Assembly (NCBI GenBank): GCA_027484685.1
Contig: JAIXSO010000069.1
Location: 1-64,000 of the forward strand
From: Bacteroidota bacterium
GTDB taxonomy: Bacteria; Bacteroidota; Bacteroidia; UKL13-3
Reading direction: 5' to 3'
Length of the DNA stretch: 64,000 bases
Each line of letters starts with the position of its first letter. The stretch's first letter is position 1. A model generated the notes under the pieces. It did no database searches. It was given only the letters and a program-made list of their open reading frames with translations, and had not been told where the DNA came from. Made by a program: the position numbers and the translations under genes. Shown in pieces: positions 29,101 through 37,457 of the stretch.

Positions 29101-29628
29101 GCAATAGATAAGTCAATCAAACCTAATTTTAAAACTTTAGGTAAAAAAGTTGGTGCCAAAATGAAAGATGTTGCTGCTGCTATAACCGCTTTTGACCAAA
29201 ATAAAATTCAAGAATTGGAGCAAAATGGAGCGTTAAACCTTGAAATTGAAGGTGAAACATTCGAAATTTTACTAACAGATGTGGAAATTTTATCGAAGGA
29301 AATTACAGGATATAAGGTAGCTAATGAAGGTAAGATTACTGTGGCCTTAGATATTGAAATGGACGAAGCCTTGCTAAACGAAGGAATAGCGCGCGAAGTG
29401 ATTAGTAAATTACAAACATTAAGAAAAGAATCGGGCTTGGCTGTTATGGATAAAATAAATGTTCAAATAGCTTATAATGTTTATACAAACGCATCGTTAT
29501 CTGCTTATAATTCATATATTTGCAGCGAAATTTTAGCGAGTTCTATACAAGTAGTTGAAAATGTGGCAGATGGAGTTGATATAGATATAAACGAAAACCT
29601 TGTAAAAGTAAAAATTATTAAAGCTTAA
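26125..29628 (+). CDS. ileS: Isoleucyl-tRNA synthetase with repeat-derived insert
   Basis: A class I synthetase of 1167 residues, the long form normal in Bacteroidota. The HIGH-type motif is PGIHHV (residues 55-60), the CP1 editing domain has the Thr-rich AWTTTPWTLPSN near residue 245, and KMSKR lies near residue 714. Then follow the anticodon-binding domain and a C-terminal extension. Residues about 226-240 (SVAERSRSTEP) are encoded by a palindromic element shared with an intergenic copy at 52.0 kb, immediately before the editing motif. ileS leads the ileS-dksA-lspA gene order seen in many relatives. Confidence 0.96.
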   Translation: MTKYKEYKKLDFPAFEQEILKFWADEKIFEKSVANRKSAKPFVFYEGPPSANGMPGIHHVMSRAIKDIFCRYNTLKGFQVKRKAGWDTHGLPVELQVEKAMGITKEDIGKTISIEDYNEACRKDVMKYTDVWNELTTRIGYWVDLNDPYITYENSYIESLWWCLKQLHNKGYLYKGYTIQPYSPAAGTGLSSHELNQPGTYKDVKDMTAVAMFKIVNGSQLIVDSNTSVAERSRSTEPVYFLAWTTTPWTLPSNTALAVGPKIDYVLVKTISQFSHEEVNVILAKNLVAKYFKPEQAELKFEDYKAGDKLVPYQILAEYKGKDLAGTKYEQLLPFDGIKVENGKSFEVITGDFVTTEDGTGIVHIAPSFGADDFRVAQQNGIGSLTLVDKRGKFLAEVKDDLFLYGEEYVKEAYLTETQKEAALVLQKDKLQGFIKDTSKLNYLSVDERITLKLQNENKLFKKEKYDHTYPHCWRTDKPILYYPLESWFIKTTAVKDKLVENNAKINWKPASTGTGRFGNWLENLVDWNLSRSRYWGTPLPIWRTEDGLEEKCIGSKAELTTEFEKAVKAGFNQNSKFKVGENSNHGHNLEIDLHKPFVDEIVLVSDSGKPMKREADLIDVWFDSGAMPYAQWNFMGKDSTEEAKAQLESAYPADYIAEGVDQTRGWFFTLHALAVLLNDCSDEIKAFNQKTGNPGIAFKNVIANGLVLDKNGQKMSKRLGNVVDPFTTIAKYGADATRWYMISNNDPWDNLKFDLEGIGESQRKFFGTLYNTYSFFAIYANIDGFVYDSSNIVAVKERTELDRWIISKLNSLIKLVSEKMDDYDPTPAARAIEEFVGDHLSNWYVRLSRRRFWKGEMNDEKKAAYETLYECLETVSQLMSSVAPFFADWLYRNLNESLIESGKNTLQSVHLTNLKIADSQLIDLILEEQMDYAQRISSLVLSIRKKENIKVRQPLQRILIPVVDQRIKDEITHVKDLILAEVNVKELEYIDAIDKSIKPNFKTLGKKVGAKMKDVAAAITAFDQNKIQELEQNGALNLEIEGETFEILLTDVEILSKEITGYKVANEGKITVALDIEMDEALLNEGIAREVISKLQTLRKESGLAVMDKINVQIAYNVYTNASLSAYNSYICSEILASSIQVVENVADGVDIDINENLVKVKIIKA
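26804..26836. repeat. Palindromic element inside ileS
   Basis: This GC-rich stretch contains CTTCGG...CCGAAG arms and matches 22 of 23 bases with an intergenic copy at 52036-52058 (core TTGCTGAGCG and GCCGAAGCA). It is in frame and adds the peptide SVAERSRSTEP to IleRS. Confidence 0.75.
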
Positions 29629-29634
29629 ATTATA

Positions 29635-30756
29635 ATGGCCAAAAAAGTTGTGAAAAAAGCTGCTGCAAAAAAAGCAGTTAAAAAAGTTGTGAAAAAGCAA
29701 GTAGCCAAAAAAGCTGTTGCCAAAAAAGTTACGCCAGCTAAAAAAGCATTACCAGCTAAAGCAGTAAAAAAGGTAGTTAAAAAAGCCGTTGCTAAAAAAG
29801 CTGTTACCAAAGTTGCTCCTAAAAAAGTGGCTAAAACTATTGTAGCCAAAGGCGCCAAATCAACTCCTGCAAAAGCAGTAAAAAAAGTAGTAGCTAAAAA
29901 AGTAACAACGCCAGCTAAGAAAGTTGCTGCTAAAAAAGCAGTAGTAGTAGTAAAAAAAGCCGCTGTTAAAAAAGTAGTAGCTAAAAAAGCAGTAGTTGCT
30001 AGCAAAAAAGTTGCTACAAAAGTTTCAAAGGTTGTGACTAAAAAAGTAGTTAAAACTGTATCGAAACCAGTAGCAAAAAAAGCAGCTAAAGTAGTTAAGA
30101 AAGTAGCTGCTAAGCCAATTGTAGTTACCAAGGCAAAAGCTAAAACTACTAAAGCAATAGTTGTAACAAAAACTAAGGTAGCAGCAAAACCTACAAAGCC
30201 TGCTGTAGTAGCTAAAAAAGTTTCAAAAAAATCGGTTTTGGTTAATAAGCCTATAAGCAAAAAAGTAGTTGCTAAAAAAGTTACTCCAGTAGCAAAACCA
30301 AAAGTTGAGAAAAAACAAGCTAAAGATGCACAAGAGCCAGCTCCGTATCGTCCAGAAATGAAACAATTAGAAATGGCTACTGAGGCAAAACGTTACAGTG
30401 ATGCAGATTTAGCTGAGTTTAAGGATATCATTGTTAAAAAAATGGCTTCGGCTAAAGCTGAGTTAGCTAACTTATTAGACCAAATGCAAAATCCAAATGC
30501 AAACGGTGGAAACGATACTGACAGCAGTTACCAAACTTTAGAAGATGGACAATCAAGTAGCGAAAAAGAGCATTTAAGCCAATTAGCAGCTCGTCAGCGT
30601 AAGTTTATTGAAAACTTAGATAACGCTTTGACACGTGTTGAAAATAAAACTTATGGTATTTGTAAAGTAACAGGTAAATTAATTGCTAAAGAGCGTTTAA
30701 GAGCCGTTCCTCACACTACTTTAAGTATGGAAGCTAAGCTTCAACAGTATAAATAA
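29635..30756 (+). CDS. Histone-H1-like tail fused to a DksA/TraR-type domain
   Basis: Residues 1 to about 230 of this 373-residue protein consist almost only of Lys, Ala and Val in AKKAVxKKV-type repeats, like histone H1 or AlgP tails. Residues about 234-373 form a DksA/TraR coiled coil (LAEFKDIIVKKMASAKAEL...LDNALTRVENKTYG) and the zinc-finger region ICKVTGKLIAKERLRAVPHTT. Only one Cys remains of the canonical four, as in many Bacteroidota DksA-like proteins. DksA acts on RNA polymerase in the stringent response; the tail should bind DNA or RNA. The gene lies 6 nt after ileS and before lspA, the conserved order. Confidence 0.85.
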   Translation: MAKKVVKKAAAKKAVKKVVKKQVAKKAVAKKVTPAKKALPAKAVKKVVKKAVAKKAVTKVAPKKVAKTIVAKGAKSTPAKAVKKVVAKKVTTPAKKVAAKKAVVVVKKAAVKKVVAKKAVVASKKVATKVSKVVTKKVVKTVSKPVAKKAAKVVKKVAAKPIVVTKAKAKTTKAIVVTKTKVAAKPTKPAVVAKKVSKKSVLVNKPISKKVVAKKVTPVAKPKVEKKQAKDAQEPAPYRPEMKQLEMATEAKRYSDADLAEFKDIIVKKMASAKAELANLLDQMQNPNANGGNDTDSSYQTLEDGQSSSEKEHLSQLAARQRKFIENLDNALTRVENKTYGICKVTGKLIAKERLRAVPHTTLSMEAKLQQYK

Positions 30757-30783
30757 TTTTTTTTAAAAAATATAAAAATTAAT

Positions 30784-30818
30784 AGAGACGTAATGTATTA
30801 TTGCGTCTCTATTTTTTT
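30784..30818 (+). terminator. Terminator between the DksA-like gene and lspA
   Basis: An 11-bp stem (30784-30794 and 30800-30810, one wobble) is followed by ATTTTTTT. It sits inside the ileS-dksA-lspA order and may lower lspA expression relative to the upstream genes. It also rules out an lspA start at 30801. Confidence 0.78.
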
Positions 30819-30827
30819 AAACAAATA

Positions 30828-31472
30828 ATGAAAAACAAACATGTGGTTTACCCAATTGCTATTGGGATTATATTATTAATTATTGACCAATGGAGCAAAG
30901 TTTATGTAAAAACGCATTTTAACTTAAGCGAAGAAGTAAATGTAGCTGGAAATTGGTTTAAACTTCATTTCTTAGAAAACTACGGAATGGCCTTTGGTAT
31001 TGAGTTTGGTGGCGATTGGGGTAAAATAATTCTAACCTTGTTTCGAATTATTTTTTGTGGAGTAATAATATATTATATTATTGGTTTAATTAAAGCTAAA
31101 TCTCATTTAGGCTATACCATTAGTTGGACCATGATTTTGGTAGGAGCTTTGGGTAATATTATTGATTCGGTATTTTATGGTGTATTGTTTTCAAAAAGCG
31201 ATTATTGGAGTTTAGCTACTTTTTTACCTGCTGATGGTGGTTATGCCTCATGGTTTCATGGTTCGGTAGTTGATATGCTTTATTTCCCAATTTTTCATGG
31301 TACTTTTCCTTCATGGTTCCCAGTTTGGGGTGGCGAAAGTTTTGAATTTTTTAGACCCGTGTTTAACGTGGCAGATGCTACCATTAGCGTTGGTTTTGTA
31401 TTGATATTATTGTTTCAAAAAGAATTTGCTGAACAATCAGCACCCAAGGAACAGGTTGATACTTTAGAATAA
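30828..31472 (+). CDS. lspA: Lipoprotein signal peptidase LspA
   Basis: I place the start at the ATG at 30828, just after the terminator; this gives 214 residues. It is an inner-membrane aspartyl peptidase that cleaves prolipoproteins before the lipid-modified Cys. Four TM segments are visible, beginning IAIGIILLIIDQWSK. Catalytic Asp motifs are GNIIDSVFYG (about residue 115) and FNVADATIS near residue 185. Bacteroidota LspA is longer than the 160-residue E. coli enzyme. Its many substrates include the lipobox proteins in this window. Confidence 0.93.
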   Translation: MKNKHVVYPIAIGIILLIIDQWSKVYVKTHFNLSEEVNVAGNWFKLHFLENYGMAFGIEFGGDWGKIILTLFRIIFCGVIIYYIIGLIKAKSHLGYTISWTMILVGALGNIIDSVFYGVLFSKSDYWSLATFLPADGGYASWFHGSVVDMLYFPIFHGTFPSWFPVWGGESFEFFRPVFNVADATISVGFVLILLFQKEFAEQSAPKEQVDTLE

Positions 31473-31538
31473 GTTGAGGAATAATTAATTAGCAATAAGC
31501 AATAAGCAATTGACAAGTAGTTATATACAATTGGCAAA

Positions 31539-32156
31539 ATGACCAGTAATAAATCAAATATTGAAATTAGCAGAGCAAAAGCTAAGCAACTTTTTGATGA
31601 GGGTTATCAATTAGCTTACGAAAACAAAGCAAAAAATAAACCTTGGGATAAAATATTTGATTTATGGATTATTGCAGCCAATGCTGGAAATATTAGAGCT
31701 CAATTTTATGTAGGAGTATGTTATGATTTAGGCAAAGGTGTCGATAAAGATATTTCAAAAGCTTTTAAGTGGTATATGAAAGCTGCTAAAAGTGGTAAAA
31801 TGGAAGCGCAATACAATATTGGTTTTTTTTATAAAGAAGGTGAATTACTAAAGCAGGATTATAAAAAAGCAGTTTATTGGTATTCACTAGCAGCCAAACA
31901 AGGAGATATTGAAGCTCAAAGAGATTTAGGTTATTGCTATTTTTATGGCGAAGGTGTAAAACAAGATCATTTAAAAGCAATTTATTGGTATAAAAAAGCT
32001 GCTAAACAGGGGGATGATAAGGCACTTTACAATTTAGGTTTATGTTATGAATTTGGTGATGGTGTGAAACAATCATTTAGATGGGCTAAACATTATTTTA
32101 CCAAATCTAGTAAATTTGGAAACAAAAAAGCAACGCATAAATTAAAGAAATTATAG
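31539..32156 (+). CDS. Sel1-repeat protein
   Basis: A 205-residue cytosolic protein without a signal peptide. It contains about four Sel1-like repeats of 36 residues (for example AQFYVGVCYDLGKGVDKD and AQRDLGYCYFYGEGVKQD) from residue 45 to 195. Sel1 repeats form alpha-solenoids for protein binding. No partner is suggested by the neighbours. Confidence 0.9.
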   Translation: MTSNKSNIEISRAKAKQLFDEGYQLAYENKAKNKPWDKIFDLWIIAANAGNIRAQFYVGVCYDLGKGVDKDISKAFKWYMKAAKSGKMEAQYNIGFFYKEGELLKQDYKKAVYWYSLAAKQGDIEAQRDLGYCYFYGEGVKQDHLKAIYWYKKAAKQGDDKALYNLGLCYEFGDGVKQSFRWAKHYFTKSSKFGNKKATHKLKKL

Positions 32157-32244
32157 ATTAGATTTTATTAATCAACCGTTTAACTCTCGATGTGTCGGGA
32201 TAACAATTCAAAAATCACAACTCACAAATCAAAAATCAAAATAT

Positions 32245-33024
32245 ATGGAATTTGAATTTATATTAGTAAACCCCAATTACGATAAGCATATTGCTTTAAT
32301 TCAATTAAATAGACCAAAGGAATTAAATGCATTGAATTTACAATTGATGTTAGAGCTAAAAAAGGCTTTACAACAATTAGATGACAATGACGATGTGCGT
32401 TGTATAATTATTACTGGAAATGAGCAAGCTTTTGCGGCTGGTGCCGATATAAAGCAAATGGAAAGCAAAAATGCCATTGATTTATTAAAAATTGATCAGT
32501 TTGAAACTTGGGATCAAATTAGAAAAACTAAAAAGCCAATTATAGCTGCAGTGAGCGGTTTTGCTTTAGGAGGTGGCTGCGAGTTAGTAATGACTTGCGA
32601 TATGGTAGTAGCTAGCGAAACGGCTAAATTTGGTCAACCTGAAATAAAATTGGGCATTATGCCTGGGGCAGGTGGAACTCAACGTTTAACTAAAGCTGTT
32701 GGCAAAGCATTGGCTATGGAAATGGTATTAACTGGTAAGTTTATGAGCGCTGAAGAAGCATTAAGTGCTGGATTAATAAATAGGGTAGTACCAACTGAAT
32801 TGTATTTAGAAGAAGCTGTAAAATTGGCTAAAGAAATAACAATTCAAAGTCCTGTAGCTATTCGTTTAGCAAAGGAAAGCGTTTTGAAAGCGTTTGATAG
32901 TGGCTTACAAGAAGGTTTATATTTTGAACGCAAAAATTTCTACATGTGTTTTGCCTCAGAAGACCAAAAAGAAGGAATGAAAGCCTTTGTTGAAAAACGT
33001 AAACCTGTATTTACAGGTAAATAG
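32245..33024 (+). CDS. Enoyl-CoA hydratase (crotonase family)
   Basis: The 259-residue protein hydrates trans-2-enoyl-CoA in beta-oxidation or a related path. Crotonase motifs are clear: NRPKELNALN, oxyanion-hole AFAAGADIKQM (about 62-72), GFALGGGCELVMTCDM (about 105-120) and FGQPEIKLGIMPGAGGTQRL with the catalytic Glu pair. Length equals that of family members. No other fatty-acid gene is adjacent. Confidence 0.94.
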   Translation: MEFEFILVNPNYDKHIALIQLNRPKELNALNLQLMLELKKALQQLDDNDDVRCIIITGNEQAFAAGADIKQMESKNAIDLLKIDQFETWDQIRKTKKPIIAAVSGFALGGGCELVMTCDMVVASETAKFGQPEIKLGIMPGAGGTQRLTKAVGKALAMEMVLTGKFMSAEEALSAGLINRVVPTELYLEEAVKLAKEITIQSPVAIRLAKESVLKAFDSGLQEGLYFERKNFYMCFASEDQKEGMKAFVEKRKPVFTGK

Positions 33025-33042
33025 TTTAGATAATTTTGATAT

Positions 33043-33085
33043 AAAAAGCCCTTTCAATTTTTGCTATTGAAAGGGCTTTTTGTTT
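33043..33085. terminator. Bidirectional terminator
   Basis: A perfect 16-bp inverted repeat (33043-33058 and 33066-33081) with a 7-nt loop has A- and T-runs at its two ends. It separates the convergent hydratase and barrel genes. Confidence 0.92.
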
Positions 33086-33762
33086 TAAAACAATAAAAAT
33101 CCTACTTTAAAACCTAACAATGGGGCAATGCCCTTATAGGCATAATCCCAATACAGTTTATTAAATTCTCTGAGCTCTTTTAATTTAGAATCGGTATTGG
33201 TGTAAATATAACTGGCACCAACCCATAAATTTACTACAAAACGGCCTTCATTTCCAGTAACTCCTAAGTAAAAACTCCCGGTAGATTGATTTCCTTGAGC
33301 AGCATATTGACCGAGTCTAAATTCGTAAAAGGTTAATCCATCGTCTTGATATGGAAAATAACCGTAGTCGTTCAGTTTAAAGTTATATTGATTATACGAA
33401 AATTCAGACCCGGCAAAAAAATGTTCTCTTGATGTATTAATAAAATAATATTTGGCACCAATATTAAATCCGCTTCCATTTATTTCATCATTGGCTCGTT
33501 TGGTTTGGTCGTAAGTGGTGGTGGCTGAAACATCTGTAACCGATTTATTACCATTTCTATTGGTTAAACCTGAGTAATGTTGTCCACCCGCATAAATATG
33601 TAGATTCGGGAATAATTTATATTCAACATCAGCTTTTATGCCATTTATCAATAAAAACTGAGGATGGATATGAAATGAAAATTTAAGTGAATCGAATTTG
33701 TTTTGAGCAATTGCTAAACCACACCAAAACAAACATATAAAAGAAATAAACAGCTTTGTCAT
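33085..33762 (-). CDS. Exported beta-barrel-like protein
   Basis: A 225-residue protein with a signal peptide cut after ...GLAIAQ (residue 20). Alternating hydrophobic/polar strands (LHIYAGGQHYSG, FNIGAKYYFIN, FYLGVTGNEGRFVVNLWVGASYIY) and a C-terminal GFKVGFLLF suggest an outer-membrane barrel. It ends the three-gene group with the two LVIVD lipoproteins (5-nt gap), so they may form one surface assembly. Confidence 0.65.
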   Translation of the reverse strand: MTKLFISFICLFWCGLAIAQNKFDSLKFSFHIHPQFLLINGIKADVEYKLFPNLHIYAGGQHYSGLTNRNGNKSVTDVSATTTYDQTKRANDEINGSGFNIGAKYYFINTSREHFFAGSEFSYNQYNFKLNDYGYFPYQDDGLTFYEFRLGQYAAQGNQSTGSFYLGVTGNEGRFVVNLWVGASYIYTNTDSKLKELREFNKLYWDYAYKGIAPLLGFKVGFLLF

Positions 33763-33767
33763 TATGG

Positions 33768-34529
33768 TTATGGGGTTTTAGTTACTATTTTACTCAAAAA
33801 CCAAATGCTATCATTAGCAATACCCAATTGGGTTATGCCTTCATCTCCAACCAAAATAAGTGAAGAATCAAGTGGAATAATATCGTGGGCCGAAATATTG
33901 AAACTTTTTTTAATGACTAAGTTAGCAGGATTGGTAGCATCGTACCAACGCAATAAATTATCACAAACAAATAAGTCATCGCCATGTAAGCCAAGTCCTT
34001 TAGGTTTATTTAAATTATAGGTTTTTATTAAATAAGCACTGCTAGGGTTCGATACATTGTAGGTTAATAATTGGTTGGTGTTTCCCCAACATCTTCTGCT
34101 TGATGGCGTGCCTTCGCTGTTAAGTGTTAAAAATGCATAATCTTGATTAGCCACTACAGGATCGCACGACCTAAAATGAGGTACGGCTGCTAACTCGGCT
34201 ATTAGCAATGGATTAGATACATCGTAAATAAACATACCATTTTGCGAACCAATAAAAATTGTTTTTTCATCTCGTGCAAAAATGGTTTCAATATCTCTAC
34301 CTATATTATTAGAGCCTAACTTATTAGGCTTTAATGGATTGGTGATATCAAAAACATTTAAGTTTTCATGGTCAACGGTATATAAATGATTGCCAACTAT
34401 GGTAAAGCGGGCAGTGGAACCGCCTACACCCACACCATCGGAGCCAATGGCATTACTTTCGGTTGATTCTTTGGTGCATGCACTTAATATGGTTAAAGCC
34501 ATGCCTATTATAATAATGTACTTTTTCAT
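33768..34529 (-). CDS. LVIVD-repeat lipoprotein (C-terminal half type)
   Basis: A 253-residue lipoprotein with lipobox LSAC (Cys about 18). From residue 38 on it holds beta-propeller-like LVIVD repeats: STARFTIVGNHLYTVD, LNVFDITNPLKPN, MFIYDVSNPLL and FVCDNLLRWYDATNP. In the LVIVD proteins I recall from other Bacteroidota these blades follow the blades found in the neighbouring 175-residue protein within one chain. Here they are a separate gene with its own signal. Confidence 0.78.
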   Translation of the reverse strand: MKKYIIIIGMALTILSACTKESTESNAIGSDGVGVGGSTARFTIVGNHLYTVDHENLNVFDITNPLKPNKLGSNNIGRDIETIFARDEKTIFIGSQNGMFIYDVSNPLLIAELAAVPHFRSCDPVVANQDYAFLTLNSEGTPSSRRCWGNTNQLLTYNVSNPSSAYLIKTYNLNKPKGLGLHGDDLFVCDNLLRWYDATNPANLVIKKSFNISAHDIIPLDSSLILVGDEGITQLGIANDSIWFLSKIVTKTP

Positions 34530-34531
34530 AA

Positions 34532-35059
34532 TTAATTGGCTTTATTCCATTTTACTATAACTAAATCTGCTGGTCTATTGGTTTTTAAATGTTCAGGTCT
34601 TACCTTCAAATTATCGGGAGGAACAGGCTCAGGGAAAGCATCAACAATGCGTTCAGATACTTTTATTTGGCTGGAATTGCTCAAATCAATGGCTACTAAA
34701 TCGGTGGCATTATCTACATACATGGTATTGCCTTTTATAGCCATATCAAAACAACCCAATACTTTAATAAAACCAAGTTTTACTGGGGCTGCCGGATTGC
34801 TATTGTCAATAATATGTACACCAAGACCTGCTTCACTCACAAATAGGTAATTATCTTTGGTGTAAATTTTGGCAGGAGTGCCAATTTCTCGAGGAGCGTT
34901 TAATGAAATAGAATTTTCTAATTCAGCTCTTTTCATAAATACTGGATTGTATTCAGTATAAATTTTTGTTCGAGGCTCGGTACATTTTAAACTACTTAAA
35001 GTAATAAAAGCCAATAAACCAAAGCAAAGCTTAATGGTAATGGGTTTAAGTTTTAGCAT
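34532..35059 (-). CDS. LVIVD-repeat lipoprotein (N-terminal half type)
   Basis: The 175-residue protein has a lipoprotein-type signal with SLKC near residue 26. It carries the family opening MKRAELENSISLNAPREIG and two LVIVD blades (YLFVSEAGLGVHIIDNSNPAAPV, then MYVDNATDLVAIDLSN), and stops at VKWNKAN. The next gene starts 2 nt later and continues the propeller. The pair likely works as one split propeller at the outer membrane. Confidence 0.75.
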   Translation of the reverse strand: MLKLKPITIKLCFGLLAFITLSSLKCTEPRTKIYTEYNPVFMKRAELENSISLNAPREIGTPAKIYTKDNYLFVSEAGLGVHIIDNSNPAAPVKLGFIKVLGCFDMAIKGNTMYVDNATDLVAIDLSNSSQIKVSERIVDAFPEPVPPDNLKVRPEHLKTNRPADLVIVKWNKAN

Positions 35060-35137
35060 ATAAGTTTTAATTATTCTTAAATCAAATATGCTATAACTAA
35101 ATATAAAATACTAGTAAATTATTAATTTTATAAAAAA

Positions 35138-35548
35138 TTATGTAGTAAAATAAGGTTTTAAAGCATCAATTAACACAGCAGGGGCCATGGTTAATTTATT
35201 GGTTTTCATATCTACATTTACTAACTCCACTTCGGCTTTGGTTATTAATTCATTATTCGGATTATATATTTCGTAATAGAAATGGATTCTAACCCTTGGT
35301 AATTCTTTTATGGTGGTAATAATGGTTAACTCATCATCGTAATAGGCCGATTTTAAGTACTTGCATTGCAGGTTTAAAACAGGCATCATAATACCATTAT
35401 CTTCAAAACTTTTATACGACAAACCAATTTGTCGCAATGCTTCTGTTCTGGCTACTTCTAGGTATTGGGCGTAATTTCCATGATATACTACACCCATTTT
35501 ATCGGTTTCGGCATACCTTACCCTAATGGTGGTTTTGCTGGTAAACAT
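35138..35548 (-). CDS. Acyl-CoA thioesterase (hotdog fold, YbgC/FadM type)
   Basis: A 136-residue hotdog protein with the active-site pattern RYAETDKMGVVYHGNY (catalytic Asp at 15) and the following helix YLEVARTEALRQIG. It should hydrolyse acyl-CoA esters. It is 11 nt downstream of the PorE-like gene on the same strand. Confidence 0.92.
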   Translation of the reverse strand: MFTSKTTIRVRYAETDKMGVVYHGNYAQYLEVARTEALRQIGLSYKSFEDNGIMMPVLNLQCKYLKSAYYDDELTIITTIKELPRVRIHFYYEIYNPNNELITKAEVELVNVDMKTNKLTMAPAVLIDALKPYFTT

Positions 35549-35558
35549 TTGGCTATTT

Positions 35559-37457
35559 TTATTTAATAATTTTAAACTCGGTTCTTCTGTTTTTACTTCT
35601 GTTGGCTTCAGTTAAATTATCTACTATTGGTTTCGAATCGGCATAACCTTTATAAGTTAAGCGAGCTGCTTCAATTTTATTAGCAACCAAATAATCGTAA
35701 ACTGCTTTGGCACGGTTGTTCGATAAAGTGATATTATCTTGTTTTTTACCTTGGTTATCGGTGTGTCCACCAATTTCAATTCTAAGTTTTGGATTAACTT
35801 GTAAAAACTGCACTAATTTATCTAACTCGGCAGTAGATTCCGTTTTTAAATCGAACTTACCTGTTTCAAAGAAAATGTTTTTCAATATTACTGGCACGCC
35901 TTCAGCAATAGGAATTAAAGGCACATCTAAAAACAATGGATTGGTATTGGTTTGATCTTTTAAACTAAAGTTTTCGGAGTAAAACATATACCCAGCCAAA
36001 CTAACATTTAAAGCATAATTTTTATTGCCTTGCAAACTCATTAAAAACTCTCCAGTTGTTTTATTGGAGCGCGATTCAATAACAGTTTTTTTAGTAGCTA
36101 AATCAATTAACTCTAACTTGGCAGCTAGTTTCTTTTTGGTTAATGCATCGTAAACCACTCCTTTAACATAACCGGTTTGTTCAGGGCGTGCTTGTTTATA
36201 TAATTCAAATTGGTAAATATCTAATCCGCCAAAACCACCTTTTTTACCCGATGAAATAAAGGCATTGATACCATCGCTAGTAATGCAAAAACTTTGTTCA
36301 TCTTCGTTGGTATTAATGGGGTAACCAATATTTACTGGTGCTTGCCAACGGCCATTGGCAGCGCGTTTGCTACTAAAAATATCTAATCCGCCCATTCCAG
36401 GGTGACCATTGCTTACAAAAAATAGTGTTTTATCGTCTAATGCTATAAATGGATATTGTTCTTCACCATCGGTATTAACCTCTGGCCCTAAGTTAATAGG
36501 AGGTGCCCAACGGCCATTGTTATAACTGGTCATCCAAATATCGCTGCCACCAAATCCACCTGGTCTATCGCTAGCAAAATATACTGTTTTGCCATTAAAA
36601 GCTACACTTGGTTGGGTTTCCCACCTGCGGGTATTTACCGGAGAACCTAAGTTTTTAGGCTCGCTCCATTGGTCGCCATCCAACACACTTAACAGAATAT
36701 CGCAACTGTTTTCTATTTCGCCACAATAGGTGTAAAATATATATTGACCATCAGCACTGATAGAAGCTGTTCCTTCGTTTTTATCGCTATTAATAGGTAC
36801 ACCAATTGCTTTGGCTTTTGAATAACCTTTGCCTTCTTTTTTACTAATAAAAAAATCTTCGTTACCAGTTCTTCTATCACCAATATTACGGGTAAATAAA
36901 AGCGTTTGACCATCGGCAGTTAATACCGGAAAATAATCATCGTAAACGGAGTTAACATTTGGCCCTAAACTAATAGGATTATAAGGCACTGGTTTTTTTA
37001 AAGCTTCTACCGCAAAATCAATGTTTTTTTCTAGCTTTAAACCCACTGGTTTACGAGCAAACCAATCAGGAAATTGTACAAATTTTTTGATATTGATTTG
37101 AGCGCTATCGTACTGACCTATGGCATACATATAACTTGATAAACCCAAATAACTCAACGGGAAATTAGGATTTACTTTTACCAATTTATTGTACAATTGT
37201 TGCGCCTTATCTTCTTGTTCGTTTTTTTCGTATAAATCGGCTAAAAGCATGTGTGCATCAATATAATTGGCATCTAACTCCAATGCTTTTTTACATAAAT
37301 CAATGGCTTCGCCATAGTTTTGCAGCGTAAAATTTTGTAATGCTTGATTAAATAATTTATCAGCTTTTTTGTTTTGGGTGGATGTAAATGGCTTTTCCTG
37401 AGCAAAAACCGATACACTCAGCATGAATGCGATTATAAAAAGGGTGCTTTTAAACAT
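35559..37457 (-). CDS. TPR-PD40-CRD-OmpA protein (PorE-like)
   Basis: A 632-residue periplasmic protein. Order: signal peptide cut after ...VFAQ (residue 19), TPR repeats (about 25-130), a WD40/PD40 beta-propeller (about 140-415, repeated GGxDIWxS-like motifs such as GFGGSDIWMT, GMGGLDIFSS and GFGGLDIYQF), a carboxypeptidase-regulatory domain (about 425-510) and an OmpA C-terminal domain (about 520-632, GGHTDNQGKKQDNITLSNNRA) that binds peptidoglycan. This exact order is that of PorE of the T9SS, but similar paralogues are common, so the T9SS role is likely rather than certain. Confidence 0.85.
   Translation of the reverse strand: MFKSTLFIIAFMLSVSVFAQEKPFTSTQNKKADKLFNQALQNFTLQNYGEAIDLCKKALELDANYIDAHMLLADLYEKNEQEDKAQQLYNKLVKVNPNFPLSYLGLSSYMYAIGQYDSAQINIKKFVQFPDWFARKPVGLKLEKNIDFAVEALKKPVPYNPISLGPNVNSVYDDYFPVLTADGQTLLFTRNIGDRRTGNEDFFISKKEGKGYSKAKAIGVPINSDKNEGTASISADGQYIFYTYCGEIENSCDILLSVLDGDQWSEPKNLGSPVNTRRWETQPSVAFNGKTVYFASDRPGGFGGSDIWMTSYNNGRWAPPINLGPEVNTDGEEQYPFIALDDKTLFFVSNGHPGMGGLDIFSSKRAANGRWQAPVNIGYPINTNEDEQSFCITSDGINAFISSGKKGGFGGLDIYQFELYKQARPEQTGYVKGVVYDALTKKKLAAKLELIDLATKKTVIESRSNKTTGEFLMSLQGNKNYALNVSLAGYMFYSENFSLKDQTNTNPLFLDVPLIPIAEGVPVILKNIFFETGKFDLKTESTAELDKLVQFLQVNPKLRIEIGGHTDNQGKKQDNITLSNNRAKAVYDYLVANKIEAARLTYKGYADSKPIVDNLTEANRSKNRRTEFKIIK

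Noticed and set aside
29625-30260. Long minus-strand frame opposite the DksA-like gene
   Set aside because: It is the mirror of the Lys/Ala/Val repeat codons and yields a low-complexity Thr/Ala/Phe product with no start context or family.
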